The notes beneath the pieces are model-generated. The model had not been told where the DNA came from, ran no database searches, and saw only the letters and a program-made list of their open reading frames with translations. Below, piece after piece: positions 39,130-49,536 of a stretch of DNA of 64,000 nt (positions within the stretch are counted from its first letter, which is position 1; each line of letters begins with the position of its first letter). This DNA is from Hydractinia symbiolongicarpus. Lineage: Eukaryota > Cnidaria > Hydrozoa > Anthoathecata > Hydractiniidae. Made by a program: the position numbers and the translations under genes. The stretch lies in NCBI RefSeq assembly GCF_029227915.1, contig NC_079879.1:15190001-15254000 (forward strand). The letters run 5' to 3'.

Positions 39130-39936
39130 TCATTTTTCCCTTTCGTTTTCTGCAGTAAGATCGGTGAGATGCCGACAGGGCTGGTTTAAAATAAACCTCT
39201 TGAGGTAGTTTGTCATGCCTAAGAAACTTCTTACTGATTTTATGTCGTTTGGTCGGTCAGCGTTCTGCAGATCCGCAATTTTAGAAGTGCTAGGCTTCAT
39301 CCCTTCGCTAGAAAATTCGTATCCGTAGAATTCAATTGTAGGTTTATCGAAAATACATTTTGGTAAGTTTAATTTCAGCTTATTCTCAGCGAGGCGTTTA
39401 AACACGGTAGTCAGAATTTCATCAGCAATGTTGAGAGCGCCTGGTATGTCGGAAAGCAGTGTTCCCAATGTGTGTTGCAACCCTTCTGCCGCAGTATTAG
39501 CCCCGAATATTAAGCGTTTATATTGTTTAATTTTGTTTTCTGTTCTAAACGCTGTAACATATCTACATGATTCGTCTAACTCGAGTTGATGGAATGCAGC
39601 ATTTAGATCTAATTTCGAAAACTTTTTCGCTCCTTTCAATTTTACTAACAGATCTTCGACGGTTGGAGTGGGGTATCGTGTCCTAGTTATAGTCTTGTTG
39701 GCGCTACGCATATCTAAGCAAATGCGCAAATCATTTTTTCCTTTTGGTACAACGACAAGAGGATTTAACCAAAGCGTTGGTTGTCCTAATACGTCTTCTA
39801 TTATATCTAATTCCTCTAGTCTTTCTATTTCTTTCTGTGCTTTCTCTCTCAAACTCATCTCCAGCGCCTTTTGTCTCTTTTTTTTACTGAACGGCGAGAC
39901 GAAAAGACACTGGAATCGTAGGCCGGAATTCTGCAT
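39130..39936 (-). pseudogene. Ty3/gypsy reverse-transcriptase domain, damaged
   Basis: A frame of 268 residues covers the reverse-transcriptase fingers and palm. LRICLDMRSAN at about residues 70-80 and FSKLDLNAAFHQ at about 106-117 (first catalytic Asp at about 110) are conserved, and so is the RFLI-type downstream region SVRSFLGMTNYLKRF at about 234-248. Two defects would be disabling. The catalytic Asp pair of the family reads Asp-Glu (ADEI, about 171-174), and roughly a dozen residues expected directly after it are missing. The frame ends in a stop just before the RNase H frame begins. The Met chosen by the reading frame is arbitrary, because sequence upstream in the original polyprotein would have continued. 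Confidence 0.87.
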
Positions 39937-39984
39937 TTGATTGGTTGGGTATAATTACCGTAATTATGCGCATTTCTAAGAAAT

Positions 39985-40677
39985 GTATATATACCTACCT
40001 AAATGTCATTTTAGACCAAAATTGGTCCAAAAATTAAAATTACTTTATTTTTGACAAAATTTGGCACAGTTAACAAAAAAAGTATCCTGAACATTTTGGT
40101 GACATCAAAACTTTGTTTTTTTGCCACCTTAAATGTCATTTTAGGCCAAAATTGGTCCAAAAATTAAAACCACTTCATTTTCGGCTAAATCTGGCACAGT
40201 TAACAAATAAAGTATGCTGAAAATGATGATGGTACAAAAGTTTGATTTTTTGTCACCTAAATGTCATTTCAGGCTAAAATTTGTCCAAAAATTAAAACTA
40301 CTTTCTTCTCGACAAAAATTGGCACAGTTAATAAAAAAAATATGCTGAAAATGATGGTCACATCAAAATTTTCAATTTTTTGTCAACTAAATGCCGTTTA
40401 AGACCATAAACGTTTCAATTGCAAGACTTTCAACCATGAATGATAGGCTGTATTTTTTGTTAGTAATTTCTTTTAAAATGTGAGTTTATTATTACACGTT
40501 TTGTTGTGTTTGCGTTTGTTGTAAGATATATAATATCACTTGTGTGCTTTATCTTCAGAGCTTCATCCACCAAACCTTTTCTAATGTTTGGCACGATAAC
40601 ACAATGAATTAGCAGGTTGTCATCAAATATTTTGGTAGCGAGCGGAAATTCTTAAAGCCCCCAGGGCTTCTTGTTTT
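39985..40677. mobile_element. Non-coding element with internal 128-bp tandem repeats, copy 1
   Basis: Three tandem units of about 128 bp start near 40001, 40131 and 40259 with the shared word aaatgtcatttta and contain ggcacagttaa. They are followed by a unique tail (about 40390-40677) that recurs almost unchanged at 53588-53878. Near the right end is a small hairpin (aagccc at 40655-40660 pairing with gggctt at 40664-40669) shortly before the point where the two copies stop matching. There is no reading frame. Internal minisatellite plus a terminal hairpin resembles Helentron/DINE-type non-autonomous Helitrons, but no diagnostic Helitron end is seen, so class is uncertain. Confidence 0.75.
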
Positions 40678-41712
40678 ATTCTAAAGTCGGTAAACTTTCA
40701 AATTTTCCCGTTAAAAAGTGTTGGTGTGTAAAATTTAATAAGTGGTTGTAGGCGGGTCGGAATTTTCTTAAGCTCTTCTTTCAAAGTTGGTAGGCACGTG
40801 GCTATTGTTGGTGTTTTCTTTTTGGGCATTGTTATTAAGTTTAAAGCTATTGCTGTAGCGCCACTCAATAAGTTTCTATGGCTGGTGTCTATTACGTAAA
40901 AGTCAGTTGTTATAATTCTTCTTTTGTTTTCGACTAACAGCGAAACCCATTAATTTTTAATGAAGGCTTGTCCCACACAAAGTCGGGCCTTATACAAAGT
41001 CGGGCGAAAATATTTGTCTGGCTTTAGCCGCCCGACTGTTAAAGTTTTTGCCCTATGTGGTGCATGGATGAAAAATTACAGTACTGATTAAAAAAAGAGA
41101 GCACTTTTTAAATGTTTTATTTGCAAGAAATAAAGAAATTATTTACGACAAAATAAAGTGAAACTTTTTACCATAAGTGTAAGAAAACCACTGTATTGCA
41201 AAAAAGTGCCTTTTGGTCAGCTTTGTGCTATTAAACCAAATTAGGCCCAGTCAAAGAGGGAGTTTTTTATCACGTTCATGAAATTAATACGTTAAGAATG
41301 GGCGTTGGCGAAAGCATGGTGAAAGATATATTTGGATATGTCGTAGATTTTGTCGTTCTTATTTTTTAACGTTAAGAATAATTTTAAAAAAAACTAAAAA
41401 AGGACACTCGTATTAAACTAACAGCCTTTAACGTAACGCTTTAGAGCCTATTAAAGATGCGTATTTACATAAGATCTCGACTTACTTTGAGCATAGTGTT
41501 TTGCGTGATTTTTTTAAAAAGCAATCAAAGGTACCGCAAATCCTGGCTAGCCAAAATCTGTTTCTACTTCCCTGCACAATTTCTAGACTAGTGCCCAGGT
41601 ATATTCCTCCGTATGGGTTGACAAAAGCTCAGAAAAAGGAGATCAAGGTTGGTCAATTTCTGTTCACATGTAGGTGTTTTCTGAAAGTTTCCCACTCGAC
41701 CAATCAACTAAC
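40678..41712. other. AT-rich intergenic stretch
   Basis: No coding sequence is recognised. The only structure seen is an 8-bp inverted repeat, gtcgggcg at 40999-41006 and cgcccgac at 41029-41036, with another agtcgggc just upstream at 40981. A plus-strand reading frame at 41501-41716 has no recognisable features. Confidence 0.6.
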
Positions 41713-42123
41713 ATGAGCACACACGAGAACAGAGAAAAGTTTGAAGAGTGGTTAAAATCTGAGGAGGGGAAGCGTAATGGAGGCATCATGCAACAAGATA
41801 TGCATGATGAAATTGTTGCATATTTGGAGGCTCAAAATAAGGAAAAGTTGACGGGTACCCAACGAGAAATTTTAGATAGGGATCGGAAAATTGAAAAGCG
41901 TGTAAAAAGACATAATTATAAATTGATGGATTATCCAACACCCGGGCTTCATAACGTTTTATGTATGCCAACAGGTAGTTTATATTTTTCCAATATTTCC
42001 ATATATAATCTTAATGATGATGCAAAAAACGCATGTATGGTGTTTAGTGAATTTCTCAAAACCTTTTCGGAAAGAATCTGCGAGAACATAAAGAAGGTAA
42101 AGGAATCACTAAAACGAAATTGA
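41713..42123 (+). CDS. Unrecognised 136-residue charged protein or exon
   Basis: Starting at the ATG at 41713 (MSTHENREKFEEW), the frame gives 136 residues, hydrophilic and rich in Glu and Lys, ending in KESLKRN and a TGA. The frame is open further upstream to 41674. The segment from about EEWLKSEEGKR to NYKLMDYPTPGLHNVL has a protein-like, non-random composition. It is reminiscent of the N-terminal region that precedes integrase domains in KRBA2-like or Ginger-like transposon proteins of invertebrates, with the part after about residue 90 unlike it. That resemblance is from memory of the family style and is weak. No transmembrane segment, signal peptide or catalytic motif is visible. It could be a truncated transposon exon or a real small gene. 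No promoter was identified. Confidence 0.4.
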   Translation: MSTHENREKFEEWLKSEEGKRNGGIMQQDMHDEIVAYLEAQNKEKLTGTQREILDRDRKIEKRVKRHNYKLMDYPTPGLHNVLCMPTGSLYFSNISIYNLNDDAKNACMVFSEFLKTFSERICENIKKVKESLKRN

Positions 42124-43771
42124 AGGGCATTGTTTCTTTATTTTAAACACTTTTTTTTGTCCAAAAGTGTATGAAAATTTAAAACTACGCTAAAGAAATT
42201 TAATTAGAAAATGTTTTGCTCTCTCGCAAAACTAAAATCCCGCGAAATTTAAACACCTTCAAGTTTAATTCGCATTTCCCAGTTATTTAAACAGCTGAGT
42301 ACTGCTTTGGTTTGGTTTACTTACAAAGATAACACATCTCCCTGAAATAAAACATACAGAATAAACACATTAACTATATTTCTGTACTGTCTGTTCTCTA
42401 AACATGTTCATTCATTATTTTTTTAGAATAGTAACTCCGTAGTTTGTTTTGTTTCAAATAAAGCATGTAGAATAGACACATCAACTATACTTCTGCATTT
42501 GCTGCTTTCTAAAAACGTCCATTCATTTATTTCTTTAAAATAGTAACTCTCCATTAAGGGCTTATAAGAGAGTTGCAATCGCATCTCAATTGTTTAACAT
42601 CATTGAAAAAGTGCATGTGCATGAGTTATGCCATTCTGGCCAATTGAAGACATGGAAAAAGGTACGGATTCACGTTTTGCTTTTAGTGGTATTCTATAAA
42701 AGCTTTTGCAATTTCTTATTATTGCTTAAAATTGGTTAAATAAACATAAGAAAAACTGCGCTCATTTATTTATTACATTTATTACTGGTTCTGCTTGAGG
42801 ATAATTTAGGAATGTAGGAATTCTAAAAAATGCGGAATATCGAGAGAGGTGTATAGCTATTATTATTTTCTTAGATAAACCAGATGTACACAAATCAGGG
42901 GCGGATCCAGACTTTTTCAAGACTTAGTCAAGACTGAGTCTTGAATTTAGCAGCTGGGGGCTAAATTTTAAGCTTTGCGGGTACAAAAATCGCCGAAAAA
43001 TTGTCTTCCGATTTATCTAGTTATTAATAAAATTGACCAAAAGAAACGCTAAGCTATAACAAAATCTCCTAAGAACATCTTTTATAAGAATCAAATCTCC
43101 GTCTTACACAGCAAATGCATACTATCACCACAAACCTAAATGTGCAATAACGGTTTTAAGAAAACCTCTTTCAACCAATGAAAGCCAGAAATAAATAAAA
43201 ACAGTCGCTATAAACGAAATTACAAGAGCTTTAAAACTCACTCGACTTTTTTTAATATTGTCCAAAACATCTGTATCATAACCTCTGTCTTTTAGGAATA
43301 AAACTATCTAAAAAAATATTGATCCACTTTAACTAGTGATAAATACAGCGAGATAAATAAGTTCTAGCTACCTAACAAGGCTAAAACCATCATTAGCTAG
43401 TTCTCCTTCTTGCTCTTTGTATTGTTCCTGGTTACCAATATATGACTCAATAGCTTGCTAACAGTGTTGGTATTCCAGGATAGGTACTCCATAATTTATC
43501 CATAGGCCATGTAATTTTTTTTCCATTATTTTTTTTGAGTATCTATCAAAATATACGTTCTTTGATTGATTTGATTGATTGATTGATACCAAAATCCATA
43601 ACCTACTTTCACTTTGCCCAACAGTTGTTAGCCACAAAGAACCTTAAAAAGTTAATTTAACAAACGAAAAAAAGACACATTCACGAAATTAAGCTATAGA
43701 ACATATTATGTAATGTGAAGAATTAAGATATATACCTCTTCATTTGTCACAGTAGTAGCAGTTGGCCCTGA
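42124..43771. other. AT-rich intergenic stretch
   Basis: Apart from the 112-bp repeat, this region has no gene that I can recognise. It holds a 15-bp palindrome, caagactgagtcttg at 42929-42943, next to ggggcggatccag at 42898-42910 (a word often met at ends of small hAT-like elements, here without a partner). It also holds a gatt microsatellite at about 43562-43586. Confidence 0.55.
42342..42553. repeat. Two-copy tandem repeat, 112-bp unit
   Basis: The segments at about 42344-42440 and 42456-42553 align at a constant 112-bp offset (acagaataaacacattaac against gtagaatagacacatcaac, and tagtaactcc at both ends) with about 15-20 percent differences. No function is evident. Confidence 0.75.
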
Positions 43772-43780
43772 CAGTGTGTT

Positions 43781-43811
43781 GAATTAACAGAAAGGCAGTC
43801 ATTGCCCCATT
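43781..43811 (+). repeat. Left terminal inverted repeat of the MULE
   Basis: The 31 bp starting gaattaacagaaaggcag match the complement of 49506-49536 except for A against G at the ninth base. The core ggcagtcattgcc is itself partly palindromic, a possible transposase binding site. The outer base G agrees with the common 5'-G of MULE ends. Confidence 0.9.
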
Positions 43812-44993
43812 TTTTAAATAACCTCTCAGATGAAGATATCGTTACACTCCGTTGTAAGTTATTATCAGACAACAAATATGGAATCAAGGATTCAAAGTCA
43901 TAGGCTTAAACATCAAAACAAACCCCACGTGCATGCGGGAAAATCATACCATCAAGGAAATTGAGTTAGCACATATTTGAAGCTAGTCCATTTTTTGAAA
44001 TATTAAAAATTATATATAAAACGTTTATTTACTTTGTGCTGGGTGCTTGTTCTCGGCTAAACTATTTGTTGTAGTTAGTTTGTGGAAAAATTAGTTATGG
44101 TAACAGAAAAAACTACAGGTGAGAAAAACTGTATTTTCTTTAGTTGTTTTGCCAAATGTTTTATCTTTTTTTCAATGAGTGTTTTCTTGTTTGTAGAAGA
44201 ATCAAGTTCGAACGTTATTGGGGAGAAGCTTTTATACAAAGCCATTATAAGGGAAACTAGGGAAGAATTAGGTAAGGTCTCTAAAATGTAATTTTTTACT
44301 TCATAGACACTGTCACAAAATGTTTTAGTCTTTTAAAAATATTTTTCACAAGGTTGCTTGAAGCAAAATATAAACAAAGCAAAGTACTCAATAATCGGTG
44401 AGTGAGTAAGATGAGTAAAGTATCCTCAATGTTAAAAAGTAATCGCTAAACTGTTTCCAATATACAGTATTATACACTTTCTTTTAGTTGACAGTTTTTC
44501 GGAAGATGAATGCAACACTGAGCTAGATAAAATATTTTCAGATGTTGAAAAAGAAGTTTCTAGTAAATTATGTATGCACTTCCAGCTACCTTTCGCATTT
44601 GTAATACGTCTAGAAAGTAGCGTCCTTGCGAGAAAATAAGTAAAAAAATTCTGAGTTTTTAGGCAAGGCACGTTTTTATTATTTTAGAGCAAAACTAAAA
44701 GATACAAGCGCAGAAGAGAAAAGAAGCTTCAAGCACTTCAAGATGAAGTTAAAATTACCCATGATGAAAGATCGGGTAAGTAAAAAAATACGATAAAGAT
44801 AAATGTTTTAAATGATAAATATTTTCCTTTTTTTCTAACCTTTTTACTCATGTTTTCAGATTCACCTGCCAAAACGCAAAGTGATGGAATTAATACGGAA
44901 TTCCCTGAAAAGGTCATCACAAAAAATGTAACCACCTTTCAATGTGATGAATGCGACGCAAACTATACACGCTAAAATAAGTTAAAAGCGCAT

Positions 44994-46307
44994 ATGTTGA
45001 AGAAACATAACACTACGTTAACTGACCAGGGTAAGCGTTCAAAATGTACATTCCCTGGTTGTGAAGAGACTTTTTACCACAAAAGTAGAATGATATCATA
45101 CCTAAACACATTCCATGGTACGAAGACAAACGTTCGTAACTTGGTATTTGAGGACGAACAGATGTTCATGGAATGGAAAGAAATAGAAGAATTAGATAAA
45201 CACATATATTTTTCAAAGCAAAGAGGGGATGGCGACTCTAAATTAACGAAATACGCTTATTACGTTTGCCAGCATGACGGGGACGGAAGATGGCATAGAG
45301 AAGAAAGTGAACCAGCTCGAAAAACAGAGAAAAAAATTAAACGCGGTCAGATTAAAACAGGACGCTTTTGCCCAGTTAGATTGACCTGTCACATGGACAA
45401 AGTTAATAAAGAAATTAGAGTAGAGTATATCACATCTCATAGTCACGCAGTCAATTTAGAAAATACTGTTTTTCAACCCATACCATCAACCATCCGCCGG
45501 GAAATAAAGGCAAAACTGTCTATTGGTATACCAGTTAACGAAGTATACAAGGAGTTACGTGACGGGATGGGTAACCGTAATACCAGGGAAAACGACTCAA
45601 AAATAACGCGGGTACATCTGGTCAGTAAGAGTAATGTTACTGACATAAAAAGACACATGAAATACGGTAGAAGGCTACACCCTGATGACAGCACATCAAC
45701 TCACTTGTTGGTGAAAAAATTGAAAATGGAAAATTACAACTGTATTATTGTGTATAAACCACAGGGACAGTCAGTTGCTACTGGGACAAAAATGTACGAT
45801 GATATCGATATAAAAACGGATCTCTTTGCAATCGGAATTCAAACAAGGGAACAGCTGGAAATGTTCATTAAGGGTGCAAACAAAGTGCATTGTATAGATG
45901 GCACCCACAGCACAAACAAGTATGAGTTCCCATTAACAAATGTGATCGTGCCGGATGAATTTAATAAAGGTTATCCGGTGGGTTGGCTGATATCCAATCG
46001 AAATGACGAATTAACTCTCCGGCCATTCTTAGAAGAAATAAAAAGCAGATGTCCTGACGACTTCACAGTTAACTGTTTGATGACAGACGATGATAATTCC
46101 GGATGGAACGCACATTCTGCTGTTTTTGGAAAAACTAAGGTCACATTCACTGAATCTGAACTGCGCGAACTCAAGAATATCGAACGTGGTTTTAGACCTG
46201 GTTGGCTACAAGATGAGATCATTACAGCCTATTTGTTTCACCTACGCTGTAAAAACACCGACATGATATATCTTGATCCGGCAGAGGTACTTGCTATAGT
46301 ACTATAA
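44994..46307 (+). CDS. Longest open part of the MULE gene: C2H2 finger, transposase, start of Ulp1 domain
   Basis: This uninterrupted frame of 437 residues starts at an ATG within the linker of zinc finger 1, in frame with the upstream exon but after its stop. The finger CTFPGCEETF (about residues 19-28) has both Cys ligands and the last His (FHG, about 40-42) but Tyr where the first His should be. Residues about 300-375 (HCIDGTHSTNKYEFPLTNV, then PVGWLISNRND, then LMTDDDN) match the catalytic half of MULE transposases, which cut and join transposon ends with a DDE-type active site. From about residue 405 (FRPGWLQDEIITAYLFHL) it changes to the opening of a C48/Ulp1 protease. The rest of the transposase, with the third acid, is absent between them. 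If translated it would be a truncated protein. An internal start here is doubtful. Confidence 0.7.
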   Translation: MLKKHNTTLTDQGKRSKCTFPGCEETFYHKSRMISYLNTFHGTKTNVRNLVFEDEQMFMEWKEIEELDKHIYFSKQRGDGDSKLTKYAYYVCQHDGDGRWHREESEPARKTEKKIKRGQIKTGRFCPVRLTCHMDKVNKEIRVEYITSHSHAVNLENTVFQPIPSTIRREIKAKLSIGIPVNEVYKELRDGMGNRNTRENDSKITRVHLVSKSNVTDIKRHMKYGRRLHPDDSTSTHLLVKKLKMENYNCIIVYKPQGQSVATGTKMYDDIDIKTDLFAIGIQTREQLEMFIKGANKVHCIDGTHSTNKYEFPLTNVIVPDEFNKGYPVGWLISNRNDELTLRPFLEEIKSRCPDDFTVNCLMTDDDNSGWNAHSAVFGKTKVTFTESELRELKNIERGFRPGWLQDEIITAYLFHLRCKNTDMIYLDPAEVLAIVL

Positions 46308-46314
46308 TAATAAC

Positions 46315-46407
46315 TTGCTATAATAATAACAGAAGAACATGTGATGCAGAAAGATGCACGCAGCTGTGGTGTATACTGTTGCTTCTATGCGTCTAAGATA
46401 ATGTCAG
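46315..46407 (+). pseudogene. Ulp1-type protease catalytic-Cys segment
   Basis: Reading in the same frame as the preceding ORF, past three consecutive TAA codons, gives QKDARSCGVYCCFYASKIMSG. This matches the conserved end of C48 cysteine proteases, where Gln, Asp and the nucleophile Cys lie in a Q-x-D-x(2-3)-C-G-V pattern. A gtgttt donor at 46408 and an acceptor before 46543 join it in phase to GKLTDKCDPMGFRRQ, a plausible family C-terminus. The stops sit in a short local duplication (two copies of a ttgctata...ataataac unit), so they may have arisen with that duplication. Confidence 0.65.
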
Positions 46408-46765
46408 GTGTTTCATTTATAGGATGTTTATGTCAAAAATTTTATTTAGTACTGACTTGTCTAAGCGAAATTAAGAAATGAAGACGTATAATTTAAATAC
46501 CTTCGAAAGTTTTGTTAATAAAATTTTATGACTTTCGTTAAGGTGGCAAGCTAACTGACAAATGCGATCCAATGGGCTTTAGAAGACAAATGTAAAGGAC
46601 GATTGTCGGAAATTGTATTCCATCTGGACGTACATGGAAGAATATTCAGAAAGAACATTCAATGTGTCGGGTAAGTGCATTTATATTCATATTTATGAGT
46701 AGCTACACAAGCAATCAATTGTCGTAATGAGTTCGAACTTTTATGATTCTTCTTCTTGATTTCAG

Positions 46766-46853
46766 GCATGTCTAAAAAAACCCAAAAGACAACGAAATTG
46801 ACTGGGTGCAATGTATACGATTTCCGCAATGGTATCATTGCAAATGCGCTTAG
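46766..46853 (+). pseudogene. PHD-finger-like exon, decayed
   Basis: After a consensus acceptor (ttgatttcag) one frame reads KNPKDNEIDWVQCIRFPQWYHCKCA and ends in TAG. The W-V-Q-C ... W-Y-H-x-x-C arrangement is the hallmark second half of a PHD zinc finger. The expected Cys before WYH is Phe, and an upstream Cys position is a TAA, so the finger is broken. The preceding exon (46543-46670) ends with IQCVG in the matching phase, which would supply the first Cys, but a frame change within that exon is needed. PHD fingers commonly read histone tails. Confidence 0.5.
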
Positions 46854-49505
46854 TTTACGGCGGAACAAGCCGATTTGGCAGTCAACTTCCGTTGCTGATG
46901 ACTTTATCTGTTATTTCTAGTTATATCTAGGGACCTTACATTATTTTTAATATTTTTAAATGTTTTTTAGGTCATCATCATTTTGTTGCTTAAAGACAAT
47001 TAATTCTGATATATATCACACCCACATCTCGGTGACGGTGTCTTTGTTACGTGGTGTCATTCATAAAGAGTAAGCCAATGACATAAATTTTTAGGATTTA
47101 CGTACAGGGCGCTTTGGTAACATTCATAAGTGCAATAAATGCACACATAAAATTTGGTACTTATTACAAAATACCACTGGGTTTGTTTACAAAAGAGAAC
47201 AGCTTCGACGTTGTTTGAATTGTTCTTACAGGTAGCTTAGCTAGCCTATAGCTAGATTTAGGATTATTCTAGCCTTTATTACTTAATACTAGGTATAATA
47301 GGCCAAGTTTGAATATTTAACTTTTTGGCCCTGGCTAGCTAGACTAAGTATATGAAAGGACAAGGCTGAGCTTTTTAGCTGGGTTAAAAGTCAAAACTTA
47401 AAAGGAAAATTAAATCACAGTTTTTAAAATTATATTATCCATATATGAGAACACCTGCAGGAAAATTCATTGTTTATCAAGTTATCCCATATGGGTAATA
47501 TGGAAGATTTTTTCATGTGAATTACTTTTACATTAACAAAAATTAAAATTTTTAAGATAAACTTTTGCAATTTTGTCATTTATTAGTTTTAAAATTTCTC
47601 ACTGGAAATTTTGAAGGTTTGAAACCCATGTCCCACAGTAACTTTTTCATCCTTATCCTAATGTCATTACATAAGCTATGCAACAACTTTTGCAGGAAAA
47701 TAAAAACACATCAGAAAAAAAGGTTGTTATTAAAATATTATAAATTAATTTCAAACCAATTAGTCCCTGCAGCCATTTTGGTGTAAGCGGTGTGAAAAGC
47801 TATACTAAGTAAAAGTCCTATTACTTCAGTAAAAATTGAAATAATGACTTGAAACTTGGTATTATATGTTTTTAGACCAGTTTGATGAAATGAACCCAAA
47901 ATTTTTTTTTACTACTATCATAGTTTCTGAGTTCCTGAATTTAGCCATTTTTGGAGACTCCGATAAACTGTTTTTGACAGCATATCAATTTTGACAAGCC
48001 ATGTGTACAGAAAACATTCAAAGTGATTCTCAGGATTAAAAATAATTCAAAGAGATATAATGTGTCCCAGGTTTAGGACCAAATATCTTATCCAGCTCAG
48101 AGATAGTGGGAATGTGTATATATACAAAGTGGTTAAAAAGTTATTATTTTTTTCACTGGGATCTGCAACACGTTTACTTGCACTAATTGCTCAGCCTAGT
48201 GCCACTCACAATTAATTTTTGAATATCCACAGGAACTTTTTATGTAAAATGAAAAATGCTAAACAACTGTATTTGCTTTGCAGAAGTATCAATAGGATTC
48301 ATCGTAAGTCCTGTGAATGTTGGTTTATGAAAAATATACTGTATCTTTAATGCAATAAGTGCTCCACTGGATTTGTAACACATTACACGAAGTGTCCTCC
48401 GTGTGACACAGTTTACCCTTTACTGAGTGTTAACCTGGACAGAGACTTTAGGTCTTCCCGCTCCAAGCGAATATTACTTCTGGCTATCACTACTCTCTCA
48501 AATTTTGTTATTTCATAAAAGAAACCGTTAGGTTAAAATTTATTTATGGAAAATAGGTTCCCCTTCGATAAAAGAAACCTGAACATTTGCAGAAATTTAT
48601 TTATGCAATACAGGTTTCTGTTTGTTGCGACAATCTATTTAACCAACATGCAATACCTTACATACCTAACTAGCTAGCTATATACTCAAGTCATGACTGT
48701 CCACTGTTATGGGAGGTCCAAATAGCTAGCTAGCTATCTTTATTTAAAATGAAAGAATGCCTTGAAAAATCTTTTGTGTAGCTAGCTACATAAAAATAAT
48801 ATATTTAGCTCTTGTACTTTATCACGTCATTGTTTAATAACAAATGTGCCCCTGGAGTGCTAGCATGGTACTAGCTAGGTAGCTAAAAATCACAAAATAA
48901 ATATTATCCAGATGCGACCATCTTTCATCATCAGACATCAGAAAGGCGTTTCTGTTCTTTACTTCTCATTGTGGGGTTCCTCAAATTCTTGTGTATCTAA
49001 TGAAAAAAAAATTTACTAAGACTTTCTTAGTACCAACCGCGTCTCTTTCACAAGTTTCAGCGCTGGCCAATATGACGGACAACGTCGAGGAACCCTGGGT
49101 AATTTTGAAAAAATGTGGTTCTGCCTTATGATTTTCAGTTTTTTGCTGCTGATATCAGCATATTTTAGCACTCGAGTGCCACACCTCCGCATATAGGAGT
49201 TAATTATCTTTACCTGGAAATAAATCAAAATAAAATAAAATGATCTACCAACTATCTAGTTAAACTTTTTAAAACACAAGATAACACAAAATACTTTGTT
49301 GTTTTTATATAAAAACCTATGGGAGTGCGGTGAAAAGAGAGATTCGTCTTATTATTATAAGAAGAAAAAATTAACTTGATTGTAAATATTCCAATTCCCT
49401 TTTTTCTGTTTTTCTTACTACGCGCTACGCACGCATTTGTTTAAGGGCCCTAAAGCGCATCTGGCTAAGCCCACGGTGCGTGCGTCCAAAAAAAATTAAA
49501 AAGAG
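46854..49505. other. Non-coding right half of the MULE
   Basis: This AT-rich stretch contains no recognised gene. A possible poly(A) signal (aataaa, 47134-47139) lies in the loop of a gtgca/tgcac hairpin. CTAG-rich tracts occur at about 47226-47345 and 48665-48890. At 49072 an ATG opens a 19-codon frame in a slightly more GC-rich patch (48970-49190) that could be a captured promoter or first exon, but nothing confirms it. Confidence 0.55.
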
Positions 49506-49536
49506 AATGGGGCAATGACTGCCTTTCCGTTAATTC
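49506..49536 (-). repeat. Right terminal inverted repeat of the MULE
   Basis: This is the complement of the left end, ending ccgttaattc at 49536. It is followed at once by cagtgtgtt (49537-49545), the second copy of the 9-bp target duplication. Confidence 0.9.

Larger units (their letters stand above)
38337..39945 (-). mobile_element. Decayed Ty3/gypsy-type retrotransposon fragment (pol part only)
   Basis: The minus strand encodes a broken pol with, in order, reverse transcriptase, RNase H and the start of integrase, of the K02A2.6-like type widespread in invertebrates. No gag, protease, LTRs or integrase catalytic core are visible. The right end (upstream of the polymerase) stops near 39945, and the left end is cut at the satellite boundary. 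Damage includes a stop and frame change near 39125-39135, a missing segment that takes out the start of RNase H, and a stop in the integrase zinc finger. It is an old remnant, not an active element. Confidence 0.9.
44097..46853 (+). pseudogene. Spliced MULE gene: C2H2 fingers, MULE transposase, Ulp1 protease, PHD-like finger (broken)
   Basis: Exons inferred from consensus splice sites and phase agreement are 44097-44118, 44197-44271, 44488-44600, 44688-44775, 44860-46407, 46543-46670 and 46766-46853. The first four exons and the start of the fifth give a continuous charged N-terminus that includes a KRRREKKLQ basic stretch. Exon 5 encodes a C2H2 finger (CDEC at about 44944), a second finger in which the first His is Tyr, and a MULE transposase segment with the first acid in HCIDGTH and the second in LMTDDDNSGWN. 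It then encodes the start of a Ulp1/C48 protease (GWLQDEI) and, after in-frame stops, the Cys box RSCGVYCC. A TAA at 44973-44975 breaks finger 1, and three TAA follow at 46305-46313. The third catalytic acid region of the transposase and the His/Asp part of the protease are missing. Confidence 0.75.

Noticed and set aside
38309-39940. Plus-strand frames at 38309-38518, 38860-39114 and 39668-39940
   Set aside because: They lie opposite the recognisable minus-strand pol frames and have no domain of their own.
42898-42943. hAT-like element end at ggggcggatccag
   Set aside because: No matching inverted end or flanking duplication was found nearby.
45243-46222. Minus-strand frames at 45243-45446, 45473-45694 and 45971-46222
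   Set aside because: They are shadows of the plus-strand MULE gene.
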